Source: Cryptomeria japonica (lineage: Eukaryota > Streptophyta > Pinopsida > Cupressales > Cupressaceae). From it: a DNA stretch of 58,000 nt. Both the position numbers and the translations under genes were made by a program. Below are positions 1-11,582 of this stretch, one piece after another. Each line of letters opens with the position of its first letter. Positions within the stretch are counted from its first letter, which is position 1. The DNA lies in contig NC_081405.1 in assembly GCF_030272615.1 (NCBI RefSeq), positions 471,996,008 to 472,054,007 of the forward strand. Reading direction: 5' to 3'. A model generated the notes under the pieces. The model worked only from the letters and a program-made list of their open reading frames with translations, ran no database searches and was not told the DNA's origin.

Positions 1-625
1 GCTGGAGGCTTAGAGCAGCCATTGCTTCAGTTCAGGCTCAAATTCTACCTTCAAACCCCAGCGTTGGACTCCTAGTAGGCCTTGAACGGCTTATTTCTAT
101 CAAGAATCCTCTTTATTAATTATTTGTACTTGCTGCAATTAATAATCAGAAGTCTGGAAACTATTATCAGTTCTATATTTATTGTATTGCATTTATTATT
201 TTTTATATATTGTCAAAAATCCAAAAAACTACAAAAAAATTGAAAATACAATAAACTTTCAAAAACACTTTTCACTGGTCAAAGAATTAGAATTTGTAAA
301 CAATCAGCAGTTTGGATAAGAATTCTAGTCAGGGATCTTTCACAGACTCCTGGAATTCCGTGTGAAGCCAATGGGAGTTGAAGAAGAGTTCCAGCAATCC
401 TCAATCCAACAACAAGAGTCAACACTCCAATCGCAAGCTCCACCAAAGCCAAAGAAAAGTTGCAGACAAAATTTGCAGAGAGAATATTTTGTAGAGAGAA
501 GATGAAGAACTAGAAGAATCCAGAAAGCTTCATGGCAACAAATAAAAAACCAAATGAAAAGCTCCAAAACCCTACTCTCTAATCCGGCCAATCAAATTAT
601 TTTATTTTGAAATACAAAGTTCCTA

Positions 626-711
626 GACTCGGACTCGGCTCTGACTCGGCAAGGCTGACTCGGCTCGTGACTTGGCTCGTGACTCGGCTCGTGACTCGGC
701 TCAGACTCGGC
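626..711. repeat. Cluster of GACTCGGC words, about 12-bp spacing
   Basis: Eight copies of GACTCGGC or one-base variants start at 626, 632, 643, 657, 669, 681, 693 and 704. Most intervals are 11-14 bp. One copy (669) reads GACTTGGC, a C-to-T change at the CG. The flanking DNA is AT-rich, so the cluster stands out. Confidence 0.8.
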
Positions 712-1428
712 AAAATAAGAAAACCCTTGAAATTTAGAGATTTTTAACGATTTAAAACTTGTTTCATACATCCATTATTGAATTAAATTTGAAGACACTA
801 TAACATCATCAAATAGAAGCTAATTTGATCACATACATAAACATACACCCATCACATGCGTAGAAATGTAAATTGTAGTTGAAGGAATTAGAAAACATAG
901 TGTCAAAATTTGAAAAACAATACAAAATATAACCTGGCCAACCTCCCTTTGCAAGAGAAACAATTGTTTTGAATGCCTACAAATACAAAATCAAAGGAAC
1001 CATAATACATAATTCAATTCAAAGCAGAAATAAGTCAGAGCAGAGATGAATTCAGGCAGAGAGGTGCGAATTCAAGAGTAGATGAGGTGAATTTGTGTAA
1101 ATTGCAAGTGTAGGGTTCAACAATGAATGCATAAGTAATGTAAAATCCATGGTGGTGAATGTCAAAATCAGATCATAGCAGAATGCAAAAGCAATCAGAT
1201 CAGAGCAGAAAAAAGGTGCGACTTTAAGCAGAGGGTTTGATTTTGATGCAAAGGGAATTAGCATTCAAACTAAGTATTAATTGAAAATCAGAAGAGAGTT
1301 AATATTAACAGCAGAAAAGAAGAAGTAAAGCAAATGAATTCAATCAAGGAACAATTCACAGCAAAGAAGGTGAATTCAACGGCAGATAGAGATAAGTTTG
1401 GTCAAGAAAATCAGATTCCAACTCAAAT

Positions 1429-1602
1429 GACGCCGGGTCACGACCCTCGGACTCGGCAAGTCAGGGAGTGACTCGCTGACTCGGCGAGTCAGGTGAGTCA
1501 CACCCCTTGACCCGTCCGACCCTGGGTCAGAGTCATCGTGACCCGGTAGGGGTCACCCGGCCCGCTGACTCGCGTGACTCGCATGACTTGCCGCGAGTCA
1601 CG
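1429..1602. repeat. Second CG-rich cluster of GACTCG and GACCCGG words
   Basis: This is a 170-bp GC-rich island with many copies of GACTCG(G)C, GACCCGG and their reverse complements (GCGAGTC, GGGTC). Spacing is less regular than in the 626-711 cluster, and both orientations are present. Confidence 0.7.
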
Positions 1603-2940
1603 GAACTTGTCTCCCTCCAAACTTTATATTATATTTTATTATTTCTCATTGGCTTTTCTCAATGAGATTTTAAAAATCAAAAGGGAGAATAATAATAATA
1701 TTCCAATGCATTAATATATATCAAGTGGGGGTTTATATTTTATTTTAACCTATGGTTTTCCCTCAAATAATATTTAAACAACTATACCTTATAAATTAGA
1801 CACACTTAATTAAATAAAACAAGGGAAAGTTCATTAATTAAATAATCAAGACTCCACAATATTGAATTAAATAAAGATTAAATTAAACACTAAATAAATA
1901 AAATAAACTATAAACAATAAATAAACACAAATAAATAAATTATATTATAAACAATTAAATATTAAATAAAACCTTATGCAACTTTTAATAATAATTATCA
2001 ATTACCAAATAATCAAAAATCATTAAATCTAATAAATCAAAATAAACATTATAACTATATAATCACTAATTGAATTTAAATAATCAATCTAGCACCAATT
2101 GGCAACACGCACACACAAGTGACTGCCTACACCTAGAGTGTGTAAGGGGAACCTACGTCAACTCCGAAACCACATATTACCATTGGGATTAAGGGGAGCT
2201 TGCACCTGTAAAGCCAGGGGAGCTTGCACCTGGTTACCCAGGGGGAATAAATGCCTAGTACCTACAAGTCCTTCAACCACAAATAACTATGCGCACACAC
2301 ACACACACACACATATAACAGGCAAGTGGAAGAATATCGCAATGGCATATCCCGCTCGCAATGAGTGATGTGACGTTGATTCTCCACAAAGACAGTCGAA
2401 CAATATACAAGCAATAATTATACATCTCATCATCATATATAATTAAGGATTAGGGCCAATACATCTAATCATCATCAATGCATAATCAGTGTAACTCATT
2501 AGCACATATGAATACATGTAAAATCCATTGAGTCATATAATCAGTAAGATAACATCATCACAAGATAGCATGAATCCACATAGTATCTAACATCATGCTA
2601 ATCGACTGAAACATATAAAGAGTCATAACTGATCACGAACATAATCCATAGCATCAATAAGTCTAATCAAGTCTAAACATATCCATGGTGCATAAGATAA
2701 AGGTCTAAACATGTCTATCAAAATGAAATGAAAGTCCAATCAAGGGTGGACACTACAAGATATTTGTTTATGAGTACATGTGTCTGGAAAGATAAAAGAA
2801 AATGTCTTAATAAGTAATTTAGGAAATTTGAATTTAAATTTCAAATTTTACAGCCAACATACAAAAGAAATCTTGTAGTTGGCACAAACAGATGCAATAT
2901 GGGCTAAATTAGCTAGGCAGAATTTTTAGTGCTACCCAAA

Positions 2941-3342
2941 TTGGATATTTATTGGTAAGACAAACACTATGTCGTTTGGGATATTTTCCAAGCATATCAT
3001 CATGTCTGCTCAAAGTTGTTGGATACTTTTCTTGCCCTGTCTCAGTAGACTTACCTGCATATTGGAACCTCGATACTGATATGATATTGCTGGATATGGT
3101 CTGTGGCTGTAACCATATGTATCGGATGCAGCTCAAACATAGGCACATATATGGATCATGGATGCATCGGGATACAGTATCCATGCCATATCCAGCAATA
3201 TCATCTTTATCTAGATTCCAATATGCGGGTACGTGTACTCAGACAGGGCAAGAAAAGTAGCTGACAACTCTGAGCAGACATGATGATAAGCTTGGAAAAT
3301 ATCCCAAAAGATATAGTGCTTGTTTTCCATTTAAATATCCTG
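2941..3342. mobile_element. Foldback (hairpin) element, MITE-like
   Basis: The left arm (about 2941-3129) and right arm (about 3150-3342) are near-perfect reverse complements. For example, GGGATATTTTCCAAGC at about 2979 pairs with GCTTGGAAAATATCCC at about 3289, and GATATTGCTGGATATGG pairs with CCATATCCAGCAATATC. The unpaired loop is only a few tens of bases. There is no coding capacity; the two overlapping opposite-strand reading frames are a by-product of the palindrome. It lies just upstream of an AspRS exon, so probably inside its intron. I could not fix a target duplication. Confidence 0.8.
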
Positions 3343-3512
3343 TTTAGCCACCATTCAAAGTATACCCCCCCCCAAAAATAAATGCAACTCCACATCTGGA
3401 GTATCCTCTCTGCAGAAATATGATGAACCAGTTTATGTTTGGTATATTTTAATCTCTTAATTTTTTTTTATTGCCATATACACGTGTTTCTGAATTTCAA
3501 GTTATTGATTAG

Positions 3513-4058
3513 ATTGGTGGAGGAAGCCTGAGAATTTACAAGCGGGAGATCCAGGAAAAAGTGCTGGAAATAGTTGGAATCACATCTAAAGAGGTAATAG
3601 GTTAACGTGCTACTACAATCATTTAGTTTAACATTAACCAATGATTAATATGTTAGCTATCTTCAGGCAGAAGAAAAGTTTGGCTATTTACTTGAAGCTT
3701 TGGATATGGGTGCTCCACCTCATGGTAAACTTTCCTTTCTGTAGCTTATATTCGAATCCTGGTATATGATAATTGCTTAATTGCTTGTCCATGGTTCCTA
3801 CTTCTCAAAGACTTTCGCTCATTTGTATTTGATTCTTCATCTTATTGGCTAGGAGGTATTGCCTATGGGCTTGATCGCTTGGTTATGCTTTTGGCTGGTG
3901 AAACTTCTATAAGAGATGTCATTGCATTTCCGAAGACAACTACAGCTCAATGCTCTTTGACAAAGGCACCATCAACAGTTAATCGAGAACAGCTGAGAGA
4001 ACTTTCATTGTCCATTGAGAGAACTGACAGCACCGCTGGCAGCTTGAGCAGGTCATAA
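3513..4058 (+). CDS. Aspartyl-tRNA synthetase, organellar (bacterial) type, last three exons
   Basis: This gene charges tRNA-Asp with aspartate; the bacterial-type enzyme in plants serves chloroplasts and mitochondria. Three exons join in frame with GT-AG borders: 3513-3593 (27 codons, starting [19 protein letters not shown]), 3667-3724, and 3853-4058 ending in TAA. Exon 2 ends [11 protein letters not shown] and exon 3 begins [16 protein letters not shown], which is class II motif 3 with its ATP-binding arginine. It continues with [18 protein letters not shown], typical of AspRS. The C-terminus ends about 40 residues after that. Upstream exons are not visible, so the preceding intron must extend through the foldback element and probably beyond the window start. 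The visible exons have no stops or frameshifts. Whether the whole gene is functional cannot be judged from the 3' end alone. Confidence 0.9.
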
Positions 4059-5387
4059 TCTTCAGGATCTTGATTGGCATCTCCAATTTGAAAGAGCAGG
4101 TTTGTTTATCTGCAACCCTTTCTTGATATGTAAGGATTCTGTTGCCAAGTGTTTACTTAGTTACTATTCTTTAGGGATGCTCGTGTTTAAACTTGATGCT
4201 CCAGAGACTAATTGATACAAGTGATTTTTCTCAGATGAATTTGCATTATGGTGTACGATTGAGTTGCTATGGCGGGCAAAAATAGATTTCTTGCTTCTTG
4301 GATTCTGATAAAAAAGCCATGTCAGTGTGGCTTAATTTTGGCTCTCTGTTGTTATACAATTAGGAAGGTAGCTCAAAACAGATCTTGCTGAACTGATCTG
4401 AACATTCAGAAGGTAATGATAAATGTTACCAGTACAAATTATTAGAAGAAATCATAGATATAGAGGATCACCATGTATCTACACATGCATACATTCTCTA
4501 AGCGGAGTGCACGGAGAAAAATCTCATTTCAATTGTTCGGCTATGTAAAATTATTTTTGTCTAATATTTAAGCTTCCAATTTTTAGAACAAAAACTTGTA
4601 CAATAAATTTGATAGCCTATCCACTGTTTCTGGTGTTAAATGTACCTTTTTAAAAATTAGAGGGAGGGATTGCATTTTAATGCAATGGACTCTCACAATC
4701 ATCTTTGGTTCCTACAATTCCCATGTGTACGTTGTTTATCATTTTGATATGTATCACAGCTTTGTTACAGGGCAATGTATATTCAATTTTCTTCCTTTAT
4801 TATGAGAACTAGAAAAATAGAAATTTGCCAGCTGTAGTAGCTTAAACCATTTAAAAAATGGTTTAAAAACTTGAAATAAGACCATCAAAAGATATAGAAA
4901 CTAGGTGCCCGACTAGTATAAAATTGCTACGACGAGCACAAATAATGTATGGTTGTTTACTGCTATAACTGATAAATTAAATACAAGAAATAATAATGTA
5001 CTTGACAATGCATACCAGAAACAGTAGTAAAATATATCTTTATTTGCACATGCAATTATTACAGTGAAGAAGATTAGAGATGGTCGGCCAAGGATTATAA
5101 TAGATTTGACTATACTATACTCTATTCTTTGGCGGTACACAACATATTTAAAGGACTCGATGGCTGTGTAGAGGTACACAACCGTCAACCAACCGACACC
5201 TACCTAACTGAGAGTGACAACCCATTTAATACAATTAATTAATACATTGCGAGATAACAAATTTTATCAAATATATCCATAGACAATTTATGTCGACTAC
5301 AATGGTTCAACATTGCCATTCTAGAGTATCAATGTCAAGAGGGTCGTCGAAGCAGGCATGGGGCTATGAGTGCCACTGTAGGTGTTT
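4059..5387. other. AspRS 3' flank and intergenic DNA
   Basis: The first few hundred bases after the AspRS stop are probably 3' UTR. The rest is AT-rich with short unsupported reading frames. I recognise no gene, RNA or element here. Confidence 0.4.
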
Positions 5388-6060
5388 GGGCCCCCCAAAT
5401 TTTAGAAATGAGAATGTGACTATGTATGGAATCATCAACTATTTAATTAGAGAAATCTCAGAAGTCTAGAAATTACATAAAGTGAGACTTGATTTATTAA
5501 ATATTGAATATATATGCTATATTGGGCTGCAAGGGGAATCAGATATTTACCTTACGTATTTGACTTTCAAAGGTTGGGTTGATACAACTGAATATAAGGG
5601 AAATATGAACTTCAAATATTCTATAGACATGGTTGGTTGGCTTGTTATAGATGTTGTCTTTGCTCTTGGGAATTTTGTAATTTAAACTCGTCAACATCTT
5701 GTTACCATTGTCAAGATTTTGAAATTGAAGAAATAGTAGATGAGGAAAATGAACGGATTTTAGAATCCATTGATGAATTTTCAGGTTAACCCTATTTTGA
5801 TTTAGTCAACCGGGCTTGATAGCATACCAAACTTGTGGTTCAACATTATCAATTCTTGAGAATAAATTTTAAGAAGTTACTCAAAATATGTATTAGGGTG
5901 TAGTTGTGTGGGGTCTCCCAAGTTTTTGAAATGAGGATTCAATAATGTATAGAATGAAAATAAAAAATAAAAGTGAGATTTGATTTATTAGCAGTTGAAA
6001 TAAGCACGCCATATTGATTTGCAAGAATATGAATTCAAGTAAATATCCAAACAAATAATA
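5388..6060. repeat. Two diverged copies of an unnamed dispersed repeat
   Basis: Copy 1 begins near 5388 with CCCCCCAAATTTTAGAAATG. Copy 2 begins near 5928 with CTCCCAAGTTTTTGAAATG. Both continue in parallel through GTGAGAYTTGATTTATTA and a CATATTG-like stretch. Copy 1's downstream part (about 5575-5745, AACTGAATATAAGG onward) has a further relative at about 13240-13420, just beyond Copia-1. No coding capacity is evident. Confidence 0.55.
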
Positions 6061-6704
6061 AAATCTAGATAATAGGAATACATTAGCAATTAAAATATAC
6101 CATAAAAAGTTTCAAAACTATTGCTTCCAATTTTTTTTGTCAAAAGGTTTCAAAGGCTATTACTCAAACTAGGGGCTTCAATGTTTAGACCCTTGACCCT
6201 TTAGTTATCAAAGTCACTATTGACATAATCTACCAGTGTATGGGCTATATATGGTTTGCCCAATTTGACGAGTGCAAAACTAGAATCATTATCAAATGCC
6301 ACAACATTGGGAATGAAAATGTGAGGGAGCTCCTATTGACAGCCTAGCTAATAAATTTATATCAATACCAAGGTCTCTATCTTCAAGATTAAGTGATATG
6401 AAGCAAGTCACCTGTTCACTCTTATAATGCTCTATTATGTTTTGTAACTCCTTGACATGTATTGTCATTGGAATTACCAATGTTTCATGATTACTAGAGA
6501 TGCTTTAGCCTTATCTATAGAACCTAGGATTAATGTTATTTACGTGCACAACTCAATTTGACCTACACAATGACACACAACATTGGCACTTCCGGTGGGT
6601 TTAATACGTCACGTTGGACATTCATGCAATGTTAGATCACGTCTCCACAACCTACCTCACAAATGCATAGTTGTATAAGTCCTAATAAGAAGTCCTTGTG
6701 GGCA
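6061..6704. other. Non-coding flank of Copia-1
   Basis: AT-rich sequence with no recognisable gene. It directly precedes the AGGAA target duplication of Copia-1. Confidence 0.4.
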
Positions 6705-6709
6705 AGGAA

Positions 6710-7352
6710 TGTGAGATTCTACGAGAAGCGAGAATCGAGCCAAGATTTGATGTCGGTCGTAGATCACATGCAACTCCTCACACAACGGATGATCGAAGAT
6801 CAAAATAGTTGAATGAAGATAATTTCAATATGAGAGAGAAATATAGACAAAGAGGAGAATTTGGAGAAGACTTTCACCGAGCTATCACTCCACTAACTTA
6901 ACTAGTGAAGGTGAGAGTATAGTGCTTATTATATAGAAAAATATAATCATATACATCCAAGGGGTGCATTAAATCCTATTCCCCATAAAAAGTGGGAGTT
7001 TTTACCTTCTTGGTAAATGCCAAAACATGTGGCATAACCTCCTTACATGAAGACAAAAAAGGAGTTGAGAAAGTTGGCACATAAGGGCAAAAGAGGGTGT
7101 GAAACCCAACTACCCCATAACCCACTTAGGAAATGACAAAATAGTGGTTATGAGAGGTGGCACAACAAGCCAAAAGAGGGTGTGTAATTCAACTATCCAT
7201 GTGAGGTGGAGAGTTACACATGTAGCTGAAGTATTTTGCCACGTGTTCTCATATAAACCACTCCTATTAACCTAAGCAAGCTTAAATAATATATGTGTAG
7301 GAAAAAAATAAATACCCCCTAACATAAGGAAAATAAAAAACCTACACTAACA
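6710..7352 (-). repeat. Copia-1 3' LTR
   Basis: 643 bp, TG...CA, on the low-coordinate side because the element is on the minus strand. It matches 12575-13217 along its whole length without a net length change. Confidence 0.95.
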
Positions 7353-7361
7353 CCCCCCCTT
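7353..7361 (-). other. Copia-1 polypurine tract
   Basis: On the minus strand AAGGGGGGG directly abuts the 3' LTR, the expected position of the plus-strand primer for reverse transcription. Confidence 0.85.
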
Positions 7362-7514
7362 AAGCGTAGCTTAGGTGGGTGAAAATATGGGTCCCGACAA
7401 ATGCAACCATGTTAGGTACCCATGTACATAGATAGCCCCCCCAAAACAAGAAGCCCCCCATAAGAGGAATAGCCCCCCCCTTAATAAGGAGAGAAAGAAA
7501 GAAAGAAAGAAGGA

Positions 7515-8949
7515 CTAAGAAGTCCCTCCTGAAGTAGACACCTGCCGTATCCCAAGCAGAGATCGCAAATGAAGGAACTTGCTTTCGGTGAAGGGTTTGG
7601 TGAAGATGTCCGCAGTTTGCGCCGTTGTAGAACAATACTTAAGATCAATGATGCCTTTCTGATGAACTGGATTTCTTGAGATCTGTATAGCACTTTGATT
7701 ATCACAAAAGATGATAGTAGGCTTCCTAACTGGAATACCAAACTCAGTGAGAATATTCTGAAGCCAAATAGCCTCAGTGGTGGCATTAACTGCCCCTTGA
7801 TACTCAGCCTCTGTTGATGAAAGAGCAATTGCAGACTGCTTCTTACTCGACCAACAAACTGGGCCAGAACCAAGTGAGAAGCAATACCGGAAGTGGACTT
7901 GCAATCTTGAGAATCACCCACCCAATCTAAATCCGTATATCCCACCAAGTCAATATCCATGCTTGCTGCATACTGAATTCCATAATTGTGAGTACCTTGA
8001 ATGTAGTGGAGAATCTGCTTAGCTGCTTTCCAATGCAACTCATGTGGCTCCTGCATGAATCTAGAGACCATGCCCACCGCATATGAAATGTCAGGTCTCG
8101 TATGAGTCAAGTAGATGAGGCTCCCAACAATTTGTCGATATAAAGTGCTACCAACCAAGGGTGAAGAGCACTTAGCCTCAAGTTTGACCCCAGACAAAAA
8201 AGGAGTAGGTGCAGGCTTACAATCAGCCATGCAAAATCTAGAGAGCATATCGAGTGCATACTTGGGTTGTCCAAGGAAGATGCCTGAAGAAGATTGAGTA
8301 ATCTCAATTCCCAAGAAGTAATGTAGAAGACCCAAGTCTGACATCAGAAATCTATCATTTAGAGCAGTTTTCACCACCTTGATGGTGGATGAATGACTCT
8401 TTGTGATCAACAAGTCATCAACATAGAGAACTAGAAATGTGAGAGTATCATCCTGGTGCAGAATGTAGACGTTTGGATCAGAATGGCATCGAGTAAAACC
8501 AACTGTCAGAAGGAAGAAGTCCATCTTGGCATACCAAGCTCGAGGAGCTTGTTTGAGGCCATAGAGAGACTTTCGAAGTCGACACACAAGTGAAGGATCT
8601 TGAACAAACCCTTGTGCTGCTCCATGTAGATTTCTTCCTGAAGGTCACCATGAAGAAATGCACTCTTGACATCCATCTGATGAACTTCCCAACGATGGGT
8701 TGCAGCAATAGCGAGGACTAGTCGGATGGAATTCATCTTAGCAACTGGAGCAAAAGTCTCAGAGTAATCAACCCTTGGAACTTGGGAAAAACCTTTTGCT
8801 ACCAAGCGAGCCTTATACTTATCAACCGACCCATCTGCTGCAAATTTTGTTCGATAGATCCACTTGCATCGAACAAGTTTCCTTCCCTTAGGAAGAGGAA
8901 CTAAATCCCATGTGTGATTCCTTTCCAAGAAATTAAACTCTTCTTGCAT
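7515..8949 (-). pseudogene. Copia-1 reverse transcriptase and RNase H, frameshifted
   Basis: The RT begins in 8506-8949 (YKARLVAKGFSQ and WEVHQMDVKSAFLHGDL, holding the first catalytic Asp). It shifts frame near 8615 and continues in 7900-8587 with KSLYGLKQAPRAWY and the catalytic LYVDD. RNase H follows, with DLDWVGDSQDCKSTSG. It shifts again near 7900 into 7515-7904, with SSTEAEYQGAVNATTEAIWL and CDNQSAIQISRNPVHQ, ending in the usual ADIFTKPF block before the stop. The catalytic YVDD is intact, so loss of function comes from the frameshifts and the upstream breaks. Confidence 0.9.
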
Positions 8950-9960
8950 TGCAGTATCCCATTCGGGAACACCTGTAGCTTCTCGAAAAGACTATGGATC
9001 AGAAGCTGAAGCAATGAAGAGATGTGGAGCTTGCTGAAATTGTGACCTAGTTCTTCTAGTATCTGATGGATCACTAAGCCAATCTCCTGCTGACTCAAAA
9101 GTTTGTCGAGCCCAAAGAGGCACTGAAGCTGGAGAGTCCGGGGGAGAATCATCAACCTCTGAAGGATGACTATGCGAAGAATGTGAATCCTCACCATCAC
9201 TGTCACCATCTGAAGTGGAGGAAGAAGACTCCTTAACAGGATTAGGAGGATTAAGATCCTCAGCAGAACTGTCATCATCATGCAATGTCTCCAATGTAAT
9301 AGTGGATGGAGAAGTGGTATGAGAAGAAATAGAAGAACTCTCCTCAAAACGAACACTCCTCTCAATGAACAACTCATGTGTAGAGGGATGGAGAAGTCTA
9401 TACCCTTTGACATCATTTGGATACCCAACAAATATGCAAGGCTTGCTCTGCGGATCCATAGCCTTGCGTTTCTCTGCTGGAATGTGGGCCTATGCAAGAG
9501 AACCAAACACTCTGAAATGCTTAACTGTAGGTTTTCGATCGGTCCAAGCTTGAAAAGGAGTTACCCCCTTCACAACTTTATGAGGAACTCGGTTCTGGAT
9601 GTAACATGCACAATTGATGGCCTCTGCCCAATACTGAGGTGCCAAAGGCTTGGAGTGGATCATACAATTTGCCATCTCCTTCAAGGACCTATTCTTCCAT
9701 TTTGCGACACCATTGTGCTGAGGACTGTATGGAACTGTGTGCTGCATGTTGATACCTTCTGAAGCACAAAATTGTTCAAACTGATTATTAACATATTCAC
9801 CCCCATTATCTGTACGTAGAATCTTTATGAACTTCCCAGATTGTTTCTCTGCAAAAACTTTGAAATGTAGAAAATTCTCAAATACCTCAGACTTTTGTTT
9901 GATAAAGTAAATCCATGTAAATCTGGAAAAGTCATTAATAAATGTTAAGACATATCTAGC
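8950..9960 (-). pseudogene. Copia-1 integrase remainder and acidic linker, with two in-frame stops
   Basis: This continues the integrase after a frameshift near 9965. TDNGGEYVN carries the second catalytic Asp, followed by PYSPQHNGVA. The glutamate normally next in this family (NGVAERKN) is replaced: the sequence reads NGVAKWKN, so the third DDE residue is lost. A TAG at 9490-9492 interrupts the frame, and another at 8992-8994 (DP*SFREA) separates the Ser/Asp-rich linker from the RT. Both fit single transitions (TGG or CAG to TAG). The part between 9010 and 9400 is the poorly conserved linker typical between IN and RT. Confidence 0.85.
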
Positions 9961-11582
9961 CTTGCTGAAGATGGTTGTGGAAATGGTCCTGCCAAGTCAC
10001 TATGTACCAACTCCAATAGCTGTGGAGCTCTCCATGCTTTGCCTTTATCATACTTCTCCTCAGGATGCTTACCAAGAATACATCCCTGGCAAACTCCATC
10101 AGAAAATCGAATAGAAGGCAACCCTGAAACCATGTCCTGTTGACTGAGTTGTTGCAAGTAATGATAGTTCAAGTGGCCAAATCGTTGATGCCACAAACAA
10201 CTAATCTCATCTGCATGAGCGAGTAAAACTGTCGAAGGAGAGTCAGGAACAAAGCGAGAAAACTGATATAATTTGGATTGATGATTTGCTTTTCCCACAA
10301 CAATAGTAGACCCATTATGCATTTCACTGATTACCACTATATCTGGTGTGAACTCAACTCGCTTGCTAGAACCAGTGTGAGTGATCTGATAAACAGATAG
10401 GAGATTAGTTGATAAAGATGGAACACAAAGGACATCCTTAAATGTTCCTTCGCCCACATCAACAGACCCTCTCCCATGCACTTCAACAAGAGTGTCATCA
10501 CCCATTAGTATGGAAGGCATAGAACATGGTTCTAAAGAGGTGAAATCATCTTTTGAAGAAGCCATGTGGTGCGAAGCACCCAAGTCAATTATCCAAGAAT
10601 TGGGTTGTGAAGCAACAACAACTAGGGCCTTACCCTTTCCTTTCCCTTTACTCTTATATGTGTCCTTAGAAGATCCTTCTGATGAACTTTGTTTGACTGA
10701 ATCAGGCACCTTGATATTATTCTTTTCAAGAAGATTTGAAAGGTGATCAATTTGTTTCTTTAAACACTTATGTTCATCATGACCACGCCTCTTACAATAA
10801 GAACACTTGACCTTCTCCTTCTTAGGTTGTTCACCTCTTGATGAAGAGGTCTGATTATCTGCTTTTGAAGTAGCAGATTTTTGATATTTTTTCTTCTCTC
10901 CTTGGTTCTTTTGTTTCTTATCTTTCTTACTAGACCCTTTTTGTTCTTTTGTGCCTTGATTTACAACTAAGGCATGTGACTTAGAGTGTTTTATTGTACC
11001 CATTTGAACCAATTTGTCTTGCTCCCTAGTGAGTTTTGCAACAAATTCATCCAGAGAAGACATTTTGAATGTGGTACCTAGGACACATTTTGTAGCATAG
11101 AATGTAGAAACAAACACTGAATAGTTAGGACCAAGCTTAGAATGAATACTCATGATCAATTGCTTATCATCTTTCTTAGTTCCACATCGTTCCAACTGCA
11201 ATCTTAAAGACTGAAGTTTAGTGAAGAAGTCTTGTATAGTATCAAAATTAGTTGGATTCAACCCTATGAGTTCATTCTCTAACTGATGACCTCTTAGCTC
11301 ATCCTGCTTACCAAAAAGGTTTTCCAAAGTGGTCCACACTGCATTTGATGTAGTGGTAGATTCAATGTGAAAAAGAAGGTCTGGAGAGACTGACATACAT
11401 AGAGTACCAAAAGCTTCATCACATTTATTAAACCATTTAATCTTTTCTGTAGCATCTTGAGGTTCAATTTCAAGTCCCATAGTGACATGATGATATCCAT
11501 GTCTTTTCAGATATATTATCATCATAGATTTCCATTCAAAATAATTATATGGTGTTAAAAGTGGAACTATAGATGCATCCAT
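9945..11582 (-). CDS. Copia-1 gag, protease and N-terminal integrase (545 codons)
   Basis: The open frame from ATG at 11582 encodes gag (starting MDASIVPLLTPYNYFEWKSM; the YFEWKS block is typical of Copia gag). A Lys-rich linker and a CCHC zinc knuckle follow (CSYCKRRGHDEHKC, about residue 260). The protease has WIIDLGASHHM at about residue 330; the usual catalytic triplet is DSG or DTG, here DLG. Then comes the GAG-pre-integrase HHCC region (LWHQRFGHLNYHYL, CQGCILGK), and HSDLAGPFP holds the first integrase Asp before the frame is lost. The frame is intact up to that point. The DLG triplet may make the protease inactive, but Copia-3 has the same change. Confidence 0.9.
   Translation of the reverse strand: MDASIVPLLTPYNYFEWKSMMIIYLKRHGYHHVTMGLEIEPQDATEKIKWFNKCDEAFGTLCMSVSPDLLFHIESTTTSNAVWTTLENLFGKQDELRGHQLENELIGLNPTNFDTIQDFFTKLQSLRLQLERCGTKKDDKQLIMSIHSKLGPNYSVFVSTFYATKCVLGTTFKMSSLDEFVAKLTREQDKLVQMGTIKHSKSHALVVNQGTKEQKGSSKKDKKQKNQGEKKKYQKSATSKADNQTSSSRGEQPKKEKVKCSYCKRRGHDEHKCLKKQIDHLSNLLEKNNIKVPDSVKQSSSEGSSKDTYKSKGKGKGKALVVVASQPNSWIIDLGASHHMASSKDDFTSLEPCSMPSILMGDDTLVEVHGRGSVDVGEGTFKDVLCVPSLSTNLLSVYQITHTGSSKRVEFTPDIVVISEMHNGSTIVVGKANHQSKLYQFSRFVPDSPSTVLLAHADEISCLWHQRFGHLNYHYLQQLSQQDMVSGLPSIRFSDGVCQGCILGKHPEEKYDKGKAWRAPQLLELVHSDLAGPFPQPSSARLDMS

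Larger units (their letters stand above)
1..2940. other. Non-coding region, probable intron or old LTR debris
   Basis: I see no coding region here. The sequence is AT-rich apart from two CG-rich clusters of GACTCGGC words (626-711 and 1429-1602). A short (CA)n tract lies at 2291-2312. An imperfect direct repeat with the shared core AGGGGAGCTTGCACCTG lies at about 2192 and 2217. Stretch 340-591 read on the minus strand resembles the leader part of an LTR, but I found no LTR partner. Because AspRS exons follow at 3513 and the preceding exon is not visible, part or all of this may be intron sequence of that gene; this is inference. Confidence 0.5.

Noticed and set aside
2138-2368. 76-codon frame
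   Set aside because: Runs through a direct repeat and a (CA)n tract; no protein features.
2909-3260. Two opposite frames of 91 and 102 codons
   Set aside because: Mirror products of the foldback palindrome; no domain.
3594-3852. AspRS as a retroposed pseudogene
   Set aside because: The exons are separated by introns with GT-AG borders and stay in frame, so this is a normal gene copy.
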